Below, piece by piece: positions 14,085-20,261 of a stretch of 20,261 nt of DNA (position 1 is the stretch's first letter; the number at the start of each line of letters is the position of its first letter). The notes below the pieces were generated by a model, which was not told the origin of the DNA, ran no database searches, and saw nothing but the letters and a program-made list of their open reading frames with translations. Origin of the DNA: an uncultured Lachnospiraceae bacterium (lineage in GTDB: Bacteria > Bacillota > Clostridia > Lachnospirales > Lachnospiraceae); assembly GCA_910588295.1 (NCBI GenBank), contig CAJUQO010000060.1, positions 1 to 20,261 of the forward strand. The letters run 5' to 3'. The translations under genes and the position numbers were made by a program.

Positions 14085-15620
14085 CTACTCCGCCGTCCGC
14101 GACGTTTCCGCGGGTCTAATCTGCTTGCCGTCCACAGCCGCCTCCAAGGTGAACCAGAACTCCACGCCGTTGGAATAGTTTTCCACTCCGCACTCCTGTT
14201 TCAGCGACTCCATAATCGCCTTCACAATAGATAGGCCGATGCCGCTGCCGCCGTACTCCCGGGTTCGCGCCTTATCGACTTTGAAAAACTTGATCCACAC
14301 CTTATCGATATCCTCCTCCGGTATCTGCGCGCCCGTGTTAAACACGGAAGTACGCACCCGGCCGTTCTCCAACCGACACCGGATATCCAGAATCCGCTCT
14401 CCGTCTATATGGTTCAGGGCATTGGACACATAATTGGTGATAACCTCCTCCACCTTGAACTCGTCCCCCCACACATAGAGCGGTTCCTCCTGACGCAGAC
14501 GCACCTGTACGCCCTTTTGCTCGACCATGATCCGGGCCGACTGCAGTACGCCCCGCAAAAGAGCCGTCAAGTCAAAACACTCCAGAGCCACCTGTTCGTT
14601 GCCGAATTCCAGCTGGTTCAGCGTCAGCAGCTTTTTCACCATCGTATTCATCTTCGACGCTTCGTCAATGATCACCTCGCAGTAGAAATCCCGGCTCTCC
14701 GGATCATCGCTGATATTGTCCTGCAGACCCTCCGCGTATCCCTGGATCAGAGCGATCGGGGTCTTCAGCTCATGGGATACGTTGGACAGGAAATCCTTCC
14801 GCATCTCATCAATCTGCTCCTTTTTCTCAATATCCTTCTGGAGCTCCAGATTCGCCGATTTGAGCTCCGAGATCGTCCTCTCCAGCTCTTCCGACATCCT
14901 GTTGAAATTCCGCCCCAGCACGCCGATCTCATCCCTTCCTCCGCTGACATATTTCGTATTAAAATCCAGCGCCGCCATTTTCTGTGAAATCTCTGTCAAT
15001 TCCGTGATCGGCCTGGTGATTCTCTTGGTGAACATCCACACCACGATCCCCGCTACCAGCGCCATAATCAGTCCCACCCGGGCAAAAAATGTATTAGCCT
15101 GCTCCACACTTTCCCGGATACTGGCCATGGGGGAACGGATCAGAAATGACCGTCCGTCCGCCAGAGCGCCCCATATCTCAATATACTTTTCCGCTGTAAA
15201 AATATCCTTATTTTTCTGGATCGTATAGGAGTCCGTACTGTCCAGAATATCCGGCCTCGAATCATCTATACCCGTGACATAGCCAAAGAGACGGCTGGCC
15301 AGAAGCTCCCCCTGGCCTGATCTGGCGTTACAATAGAAATTGTTGTCCCCGTCGGTCACTACAAATACCAGGTTATTGATCGAGCAATAGGAAAACAACG
15401 CATCCGAAGTGTCCACGTCTTTCAGATCTTTCGTCGCCTCCAAAAGATGCATCCCCGTCTCCAGCGTTTTCGACTTATCCCTTACATAAAACGGCTCCAT
15501 AAACAGAAAATTCAATAGCACAACGGAAAACAGGCTCAACAGGATGAAAAAAATCGTGTACAGCGCCAGTGTGACACGAATAGAGTATTTGAACTGTATG
15601 TCTTTATTCTTCAACTTCAA
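14085..15620 (-). CDS. HAMP sensor histidine kinase
   Basis: The 511-residue membrane kinase has TM1 at about 16-40, an extracellular sensor of about 140 residues, TM2 at about 182-198, HAMP at 199-252, HisKA with phospho-acceptor H283 in SNVSHELKTP, and an ATPase domain with N396 and N400 (TNYVSNALNH) and GGSGIGLS at 457-464. It is a complete enzyme of normal length. The start appears to be TTG at 15620, inside the end of the response-regulator gene (17-base overlap). No strong ribosome site is visible and the next ATG is residue 41, which would remove TM1, so translational coupling is likely. The phosphate partner is the upstream OmpR-type regulator. The signal sensed is unknown; the sensor domain has no obvious known fold by eye. 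The frame order is regulator first, kinase second. Confidence 0.93.
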   Translation of the reverse strand: MKLKNKDIQFKYSIRVTLALYTIFFILLSLFSVVLLNFLFMEPFYVRDKSKTLETGMHLLEATKDLKDVDTSDALFSYCSINNLVFVVTDGDNNFYCNARSGQGELLASRLFGYVTGIDDSRPDILDSTDSYTIQKNKDIFTAEKYIEIWGALADGRSFLIRSPMASIRESVEQANTFFARVGLIMALVAGIVVWMFTKRITRPITELTEISQKMAALDFNTKYVSGGRDEIGVLGRNFNRMSEELERTISELKSANLELQKDIEKKEQIDEMRKDFLSNVSHELKTPIALIQGYAEGLQDNISDDPESRDFYCEVIIDEASKMNTMVKKLLTLNQLEFGNEQVALECFDLTALLRGVLQSARIMVEQKGVQVRLRQEEPLYVWGDEFKVEEVITNYVSNALNHIDGERILDIRCRLENGRVRTSVFNTGAQIPEEDIDKVWIKFFKVDKARTREYGGSGIGLSIVKAIMESLKQECGVENYSNGVEFWFTLEAAVDGKQIRPAETSRTAE

Positions 15621-16284
15621 ATTTGTATCCCATTCCCCATATCGTCCGTATTAACTCCCCTTTGCTCCCCAGCTTGTTCCTGAGCTTTTTCACATGGGTA
15701 TCAATAGTCCTGGCATCGCCAAAATAGTCGTAATTCCACACATGATTCAGGATCTTTTCCCTTGACAGAGCGATTCCCTGGTTTTCGATGAAATACGTCA
15801 GAAGTTCAAACTCCTTGAAACTCAGTTCCAGGGTCCGCCCGTCTATCGTAACCTCATGGGCCGATTTATTGATCATGATTCCTCCGGCAGAAAGCACCTG
15901 TTCCGCGTCCGTCTGGCCGCTCCGTCTGAGAATGGCGCCCACCCGAGCCACCAGGATCTTGGGGCTGAAAGGCTTGGAAATGTATTCATCCACCCCCAGC
16001 TCAAAGCCCAAAAGCTCGTCCCGCTCGTCGCCTTTTGCCGTAAGCATGATGATCGGCACTTTGCTCTCCGCCCGGATCTCCCGGCAGACCTCCCAGCCGT
16101 CCATCCGCGGCATCATCACATCCAGAATCAGCAGAGCGATGTCCTTATTGTGATAGAATACATCCATGGCTTCCTCGCCGTCCCCGGCCTCCAGCACCTC
16201 ATAATCCTGTTTCACCAGAAAATCACGGACAAGCTTTCTCATACGGCTCTCGTCATCCACCACCAGTATTTTTAATTTGCTCAT
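15604..16284 (-). CDS. OmpR/PhoB-family response regulator
   Basis: The 226-residue protein has a receiver domain (KILVVDDESRMRKLV at the start, phospho-acceptor D55 in LLILDVMMPRMDG, T82, K104 in YISKPF) and a C-terminal winged helix (LSFKEFELLTYFIEN and TIDTHVKKLRNKLG). The ATG at 16284 follows GGAGG with nine bases of spacing. It overlaps the histidine kinase gene by 17 bases and is its cognate regulator by position. A TATAGT -10 box lies about 40 bases upstream. Targets are unknown; no gene beside it gives a direct clue, although the upstream metallo-beta-lactamase gene may be read through into this operon because its terminator is weak. Confidence 0.95.
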   Translation of the reverse strand: MSKLKILVVDDESRMRKLVRDFLVKQDYEVLEAGDGEEAMDVFYHNKDIALLILDVMMPRMDGWEVCREIRAESKVPIIMLTAKGDERDELLGFELGVDEYISKPFSPKILVARVGAILRRSGQTDAEQVLSAGGIMINKSAHEVTIDGRTLELSFKEFELLTYFIENQGIALSREKILNHVWNYDYFGDARTIDTHVKKLRNKLGSKGELIRTIWGMGYKFEVEE

Positions 16285-16321
16285 ATCCGTCCGCCTCCAA
16301 ATATATCATCACTTTTCCACC

Positions 16322-16327
16322 ACTATA
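16322..16327 (-). promoter_or_regulatory. probable -10 box of the two-component operon
   Basis: The minus strand reads TGTTATAGT, a TATAGT box with an extended-type TG. A TTCACA sequence lies 20 bases upstream, too far for a standard -35; it could instead be an activator site. Confidence 0.4.
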
Positions 16328-16359
16328 ACAGCAAACTATGTTCCTTCTGTGAACGGGAT

Positions 16360-16386
16360 AAAAAACTTTACGGCTGCCCGTCAGCC
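16360..16386 (-). terminator. weak terminator after the metallo-beta-lactamase gene
   Basis: A short stem, GGCTG and CAGCC with a 5-base loop, includes the TGA stop, and TTTTTT follows six bases after the stem on the minus strand. The stem has only five pairs, so read-through into the response regulator is likely. Confidence 0.35.
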
Positions 16387-17721
16387 CATGCAGTTTTTAC
16401 AGGGAACATATCCTTCTTCCATCAGATCCTCCAGCACCGCATGTACCTTCTGCCGGTTTTTCGCCTTCATCTGCGTAACGCTCTCGCATTCCGGCAAATG
16501 GATCTTCATTGTATTCGTATTCAGCACATAATCCTGCCCGGGGGATTCCGAAGCGGCCGATTCTTCTGAAACGGAGCCTTCCTCCGGAGCGGCACCGTCC
16601 GTCCAGGAAGCATCTTCCTCTGCGGCTTTTTCCGCAGCGGCCCCATTCTCTCCGCCGAAACCATATTCACTCTCCCAGTTTAGAAGCTTTCCGTCGCTAT
16701 AGCAGAATATGTTCCCCAGCTCATCGGTACGGTAAAGCTGCACCTGCCGGGCCGCCAGGGCCTCTCTGGTTTCCCTGTGGGGATGTCCGTAATCGTTATC
16801 CCGCCCGCAGCTGACCACCCCGTAGGAAGGTTCCACCGCCTGGAGAAACGCCTCCGTGGTAGAACTGGAGCTTCCGTGATGGCTCACATGGTAAACATCC
16901 GCTTCCAGCGGGACACCTGCGGCCAGCATATCCTCCTCGGCCTTTTCCTCCGCGTCACCGCAAAACAGAAAACTCAATTCCCCGTAGGTAAAACGCAGAC
17001 AGACAGACCAGTCATTGGGATCCTCCCGGTCATACTGCTCCACAGGGCCTACAATCGTAAAACTGCCGCCGCCAAGATCATAAGCCTCCCCAACTACCGG
17101 ATGAATCACTTTAATATCCCTCTCGACGATGCTGTCCGCCAGCTGTTCATAGGCTTTTGTATCCCGCTCAAGCTCCGGCATCAGCAGAGCCCCCACCGGA
17201 AATTTGTAGGCGATAACATCCGCGCCGCCAATATGATCCGCGTCCGGATGGGTGCAGACAAAATACTTGAGATCTTCCACCCCGAGCTTTTGCAGCTCAT
17301 TCTGGACGTTGGTACCCGCCGACTCATCGCCGGCATCAATCAGCATGGCTTCCCCCTCGCACAGAATCAGCGTCGAATCCCCCTGCCCCACATCCATAAA
17401 CTCCATGGTCAGGCCGCTTTCCGGATCCGGAAGCGCCCTCTCCCCATCTGAAACATGGGAGGCCGCCTCCCCGGATCCACCGGCCAGGGACATATCCGAA
17501 GCATCCGCCATGGTTTCACTCTGCCCGCCGCCGGCCAGATCACCGCCGGCTGCCGACTCACTGTAAACGCCTTTTGCCCCTGCCTGCGTGCTGACGGCAT
17601 CCTGCGGCGGCTGCGCTCCGCCGCAGCCGGCCAGCACCAGCAGCCAAAAAAGTAAAAGGGCCGACCGTATACGTACTGTCCGCCCCTGCATGATTTTTTT
17701 ATTGATCCATGTTTTCATCAT
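16381..17721 (-). CDS. secreted ComEC-like metallo-beta-lactamase lipoprotein with C-terminal zinc-finger-like motif
   Basis: The ~446-residue protein starts with a lipoprotein signal (LLFWLLVLAGC, Cys at ~33) and a low-complexity Gly/Ser/Ala linker, so it should be anchored outside the cell. The catalytic domain has VGQGDSTLI, an HPDADHIGG metal motif (about 158-163), FCGDAEE, HVSHHGSSS and a GHPH motif. This is the ComEC/Rec2 C-terminal type of metallo-beta-lactamase, whose relatives act on DNA or phosphodiesters. After an acidic linker, residues ~400-446 hold HLPEC and CKNC in the order His, Cys, Cys, Cys, like an Ada-type zinc site. Adjacent ATG codons at 17721 and 17718 follow AGGGGG. 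It starts 13 bases after the Ser/Thr kinase stop, so the two are cotranscribed. Extracellular nuclease or nucleic-acid scavenging is a plausible role, but the substrate is unproven. Confidence 0.85.
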   Translation of the reverse strand: MMKTWINKKIMQGRTVRIRSALLLFWLLVLAGCGGAQPPQDAVSTQAGAKGVYSESAAGGDLAGGGQSETMADASDMSLAGGSGEAASHVSDGERALPDPESGLTMEFMDVGQGDSTLILCEGEAMLIDAGDESAGTNVQNELQKLGVEDLKYFVCTHPDADHIGGADVIAYKFPVGALLMPELERDTKAYEQLADSIVERDIKVIHPVVGEAYDLGGGSFTIVGPVEQYDREDPNDWSVCLRFTYGELSFLFCGDAEEKAEEDMLAAGVPLEADVYHVSHHGSSSSTTEAFLQAVEPSYGVVSCGRDNDYGHPHRETREALAARQVQLYRTDELGNIFCYSDGKLLNWESEYGFGGENGAAAEKAAEEDASWTDGAAPEEGSVSEESAASESPGQDYVLNTNTMKIHLPECESVTQMKAKNRQKVHAVLEDLMEEGYVPCKNCMG

Positions 17722-17734
17722 ATAGCCCCCTCTC

Positions 17735-19084
17735 TCATGAGCCGCCCGACAAAGCCCCGAGCAGCTTCTCCAGTCCACGCCCTACAGACTGGCGCATCTC
17801 CGCACTACCCAATTTTTCACGGATCTGGTCGAAAAATTCTGATATCTTCTCCAGGGAAGACAAATGGGACGTAAGCCCTTTAAACATACCCATAGAGGAC
17901 ATAATAAACTCGGCGATGCACAGAAGAACCACAATAACCACAACGATCAGGCCAATATTCAGGGCCTTCCGCAACCCCGAGCTGATCTCATCATAGTCCT
18001 CCTCCCCGTACGCCTCATACTCTTCATCCCGCGTCTTCTTTTTTCCGGACTGCTTCTTCGCCGGCTGCTTCTTTTTTGATTTTTTGGATTTCTTTCCGGC
18101 GGATACCTCGGACGCTTTGCCCTTTACCTTTTCCTTTAGCTGATTAACCTTTTTCCGTCTTTCCATCTCGGCGCCTTTTTTAATACTGTCCACCTGCTCC
18201 TTCGAAAAAATAAGTGTTTCTCCCTGCATAGCGTCCTTAGGGGATGATGTCTGGATTGAACTGTCCGGATTTTTCATACACAGCATCAGATCCCGTATCA
18301 GTTCATCCATATTCTGATACCGGTCATCCATACGCTTGCTCATGCACTTCCCGATGATCTGGTTGAACCGCTCCGGAATCTCCGGAAAAAGCTCCCGGGG
18401 CATCGTAAGCCTGCCGTCCATATGCTGCATGGCCACCTCCACCACAGAATGGCCGGAATAGGGCAATGTTCCCGTACACATCTCATACATAGTCACTCCC
18501 AGAGAATAAATATCCGTTCTCTGATCGGAATAACCGCCTCTCACCTGCTCCGGTGAGCTATAGGACACCGACCCGCACACATCCACCGTCATAGTTTCCC
18601 CGGACTGCACCCGGGCAATACCAAAATCCGAAATTTTGACATTTCCCTCCAGAGTCAGGATCAGATTCTCTGGTTTGATGTCCCGGTGCACAATCCCCGC
18701 CCTGTGGGCGGCGGCCAGGCCGTCCGCAGCCTGCATGGCAATACTCAGGCACTCATTATTCCGCAGCCTTCCCCGTTTCTTGATATACTGCTTCAGCGTC
18801 AGGCCCTCCACCAGCTCCATAACAATAAACCAGTAACCCTGGTCATGATCCACATCATACACATTTACAATATGGTCATGGGTCAGCCCCGCAGCCGCCT
18901 GGGCCTCCCGATGAAATTTCCGCAAATAAGCCTCATCATGCTGCAGCTCATCCTTGAGTACCTTCATCGCGGCCGGCCTGTGCAGGACATGATCCATGAT
19001 CTTGTACACCCTGGCCATGCCCCCGGTGCCTATATCGTCCAATATTTCGTATCTCTGTTTTAATATCATGCCGGATGACAGCAT
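17735..19084 (-). CDS. membrane-anchored Hanks-type Ser/Thr protein kinase without PASTA domains
   Basis: The 449-residue protein has an N-terminal kinase domain (about 11-270) with glycine loop GTGGMARV (19-26), K41, HRDIKPEN (133-140, catalytic D135), DFG (153-155) and an activation loop with SVSYSSPEQ. A basic Lys-rich stretch (310-350) and a single membrane helix (375-396, IGLIVVVIVVLLCIAEF) follow, with a ~50-residue outside tail. Unlike PrkC/PknB, the tail has no PASTA repeats, so muropeptide sensing by PASTA is not possible. All catalytic residues are present. The ATG follows GGGAG with seven bases of spacing. It is upstream of, and coupled to, a secreted metallo-beta-lactamase gene. 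No PP2C phosphatase gene is adjacent. It may sense through the short tail or through a partner protein. Confidence 0.95.
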   Translation of the reverse strand: MLSSGMILKQRYEILDDIGTGGMARVYKIMDHVLHRPAAMKVLKDELQHDEAYLRKFHREAQAAAGLTHDHIVNVYDVDHDQGYWFIVMELVEGLTLKQYIKKRGRLRNNECLSIAMQAADGLAAAHRAGIVHRDIKPENLILTLEGNVKISDFGIARVQSGETMTVDVCGSVSYSSPEQVRGGYSDQRTDIYSLGVTMYEMCTGTLPYSGHSVVEVAMQHMDGRLTMPRELFPEIPERFNQIIGKCMSKRMDDRYQNMDELIRDLMLCMKNPDSSIQTSSPKDAMQGETLIFSKEQVDSIKKGAEMERRKKVNQLKEKVKGKASEVSAGKKSKKSKKKQPAKKQSGKKKTRDEEYEAYGEEDYDEISSGLRKALNIGLIVVVIVVLLCIAEFIMSSMGMFKGLTSHLSSLEKISEFFDQIREKLGSAEMRQSVGRGLEKLLGALSGGS

Positions 19085-19113
19085 ATATACACTCCCTCAA
19101 ACACACAGAAAGT

Positions 19114-19147
19114 CCGCCACTGAACAGGATCTCCCTCGATGTGGCGG
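19114..19147 (-). terminator. candidate terminator after the tandem mutarotase gene
   Basis: Arms CCGCCAC (19114-19120) and GTGGCGG (19141-19147) enclose a 20-base loop, and ACTTTCT follows on the minus strand. It is about 70 bases after the mutarotase stop. The weak T-tract means either direction is possible; the plus strand has CTTTTCC. Confidence 0.4.
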
Positions 19148-19218
19148 CTTTTCCGCATACTTAATTATCTGATAAAGATTTTGTAATTGTTCAGTGTCCC
19201 CGCAGTCACAATGCAGGA

Positions 19219-19866
19219 TCACTCATGATAACAGACACGCACAATATGGGGATGATGCTCACCGGTGATCCAATCCACATCATCCGTCAGCCAGCTCATG
19301 ATATTCAGCATATTTTTTTCCCATTTAATGGTACTTTCCCGTTCCTCCTCTGTCATTGCGTGTTCCATGCTGGTATCAATCTCATTATAACCAAAAATAT
19401 AACCGCCTGCATTCCAGATGGAGAAATTACTGTCCGGACCCGGATCGACCTCGCCGTTTCTCGCCTCCACCAGAGCATCATGGCGGCGCTTATACTCTTC
19501 CTCCGAGCCGGGCACCAGCTTTGTGATAAACACCCGGTGACGAATCATCTCCTTATTCTCCCTCACCCAGCCAAAATTGTGGTACATCAGACGCATGGGT
19601 TTATACGGTTCGGAAATCCAGTCATACGTCACTCCCAGGAACTTGTCCCATGTCCGCAGCTTTTCCATCTCATCCTCATCAATCGTATGATCAGACGGGC
19701 TTTCACAGTAGCCGAACAGTATATCCTCCACATTCCAGATGCTGAAATTCGATATGCCGCTCATGTCCAGCACTTCTGTGAGTTCTGTCCAGATCTTTCC
19801 CAGCCTCGCCCGGTATTCTCCCAGCATTCCGTCTTTGATCTTCATGGCAAATGCATGTCTTTTCAT
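19219..19866 (-). CDS. tandem L-rhamnose-mutarotase (RhaM-like) protein
   Basis: The 215-residue protein is two RhaM-like ferredoxin-fold domains in one chain, residues ~1-104 and ~108-215. Both halves repeat the same order: a start like RHAFAMKI and RHRVFITKL, then EY-x3 (Y18, Y125), an NFSIWN segment (40-45, 147-152), FGY (51-53, 158-160) and a Trp-rich helix. E. coli RhaM is a ~104-residue dimer whose catalytic Tyr18 and His22 interconvert rhamnose anomers. Here domain 1 has Y18 but Leu at position 22, while domain 2 has Y125 and H129 in YKRRHDAL. So probably only domain 2 is fully equipped. The ATG at 19866 follows GGAGG; an earlier in-frame ATG at 19896 has a poorer site. It stands alone in the window, with no rhamnose gene nearby. 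Confidence 0.85.
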   Translation of the reverse strand: MKRHAFAMKIKDGMLGEYRARLGKIWTELTEVLDMSGISNFSIWNVEDILFGYCESPSDHTIDEDEMEKLRTWDKFLGVTYDWISEPYKPMRLMYHNFGWVRENKEMIRHRVFITKLVPGSEEEYKRRHDALVEARNGEVDPGPDSNFSIWNAGGYIFGYNEIDTSMEHAMTEEERESTIKWEKNMLNIMSWLTDDVDWITGEHHPHIVRVCYHE

Positions 19867-19977
19867 ATCCAAACCTCCCCAATCATGGCCGTTCATCTCG
19901 TAACCGGACGTCCCAAAAGTTACTGCTCACTCTGAGATTCACTCTTGGCAAAATACCGGCATTTTTACGGACTTTGT

Positions 19978-19983
19978 ATTATA
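19978..19983 (-). promoter_or_regulatory. -10 box of the tandem mutarotase gene
   Basis: A perfect TATAAT on the minus strand (in CATATAATAC) has only a weak -35 (TTACAA, 19-base spacing). The leader would be about 105 bases long and contains the palindrome GGACGTCC and an inverted repeat GTAAC...GTTAC near 19900-19922. Confidence 0.5.
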
Positions 19984-20048
19984 TGCAAAGCCCTGGGCCG
20001 AATTGTAACCAAAATCTTACCTTCTCAACCGATTATCTGTTACCGTCC

Positions 20049-20078
20049 TTGACACGCTCACACGTTTCTTGGTATTAT
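20049..20078 (+). promoter_or_regulatory. strong plus-strand promoter near the right edge
   Basis: A perfect -35 TTGACA and a TATTAT box are separated by 18 bases. It is divergent from the mutarotase promoter about 70 bases away. No ORF with a ribosome site follows before the window ends. Confidence 0.6.
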
Positions 20079-20084
20079 ACCACG

Positions 20085-20192
20085 GGTACAGGGAGATATT
20101 CAACACGAAAATTCCCCCTGCCAAACGCTATTTCTGCCTGTATCATTAAAAAATGACAGGAAAATATCAGATTTGACGCAGAAATTCCTTTT
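20085..20192 (+). ncRNA. candidate small RNA or attenuated leader
   Basis: Downstream of the promoter at 20049-20078, an 8-bp outer stem (ATTTCTGC at 20130-20137, GCAGAAAT at 20178-20185) encloses a hairpin (CCTGT-AT-CATT / AATG-ACAGG, 20137-20160), and the outer stem is followed by TCCTTTTT. Promoter plus structured, T-ended segment could be a ~108-base RNA gene, or a leader with early termination for a gene beyond the window. No known RNA family was recognised. Coordinates are approximate: start from promoter spacing, end from the T-tract. Confidence 0.3.
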
Positions 20193-20261
20193 TAGAAAAC
20201 AAGACCTGTAAATTGTACCCCTTGTCAAGGACATTTTGAATTTGTGTAGTACCCGATTTTT

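Noticed and set aside
14044..14100. Possible bidirectional terminator between the LysR and histidine kinase stops
   Set aside because: Short complementary pieces (AGTAG/CTACT and GGCGG/CCGCC) exist but are not nested in a single stem and no T-tract follows.
4720..19933. A shared 15-base stretch (GTTACTGTTCACTCT at 4720-4734 and GTTACTGCTCACTCT at 19919-19933) upstream of the aminotransferase and mutarotase genes
   Set aside because: A 14-of-15 match between two sites in 20 kb is expected by chance several times, and no further similarity flanks it.
1..20261. CRISPR arrays, tRNA or rRNA genes, insertion sequences, integrase genes and attachment sites
   Set aside because: No regularly spaced repeats, cloverleaf structures, rRNA-like segments, transposase motifs or flanking repeats were seen on either strand.

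Overview
The window looks like the chromosome of a gut-type, low-to-mid GC Gram-positive anaerobe, most likely a Lachnospiraceae (Clostridium cluster XIVa) relative. The basis is strong AGGAGG-type ribosome sites, TTGACA/TATAAT-type promoters, a SpoVB/MurJ-type flippase, a Hanks-type Ser/Thr kinase, a siroheme reductase of anaerobic type and relics of a sugar-utilisation operon. No rRNA, tRNA, CRISPR array or intact mobile element was seen.

Left accessory part (1-3240). An AT-richer, minus-strand operon carries an HExxH zinc-peptidase-like protein, a ~190-aa unknown and, running off the left edge, a protein whose start resembles DUF4062-type domains. The three genes overlap or abut, so they probably act together; a defence role is possible but only inferred. 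Next comes about 1.2 kb of gene debris: a minus-strand terminator with only small ORF remnants upstream of it, then plus-strand fragments of a GPH-family sugar symporter and of a glycoside hydrolase family 2 enzyme.

Housekeeping part (3206-10345). A MocR-type regulator (GntR helix-turn-helix fused to an aminotransferase fold) is divergent from a LysN-like PLP aminotransferase. After a small decayed ORF come, all on the minus strand, hisH-hisF (histidine and AICAR branch point), ung (uracil-DNA glycosylase) and a MurJ/SpoVB-like flippase. The last two form a tight pair.

Sulfur part (10297-14063). A CoA-disulfide/polysulfide reductase with a C-terminal rhodanese domain and a siroheme-[4Fe-4S] reductase with a two-cluster ferredoxin domain form an operon divergent from a LysR regulator. 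A dyad in the shared promoter region suggests that the regulator controls both directions.

Signalling part (14085-20261). An OmpR-type response regulator and its HAMP histidine kinase lie downstream of a transmembrane Ser/Thr kinase without PASTA domains and a secreted ComEC-like metallo-beta-lactamase lipoprotein. Beyond these is a protein made of two tandem L-rhamnose-mutarotase domains with unequal active sites. The right edge has no gene but holds a strong plus-strand promoter followed by a structured, T-tailed segment, perhaps a small RNA or an attenuated leader.
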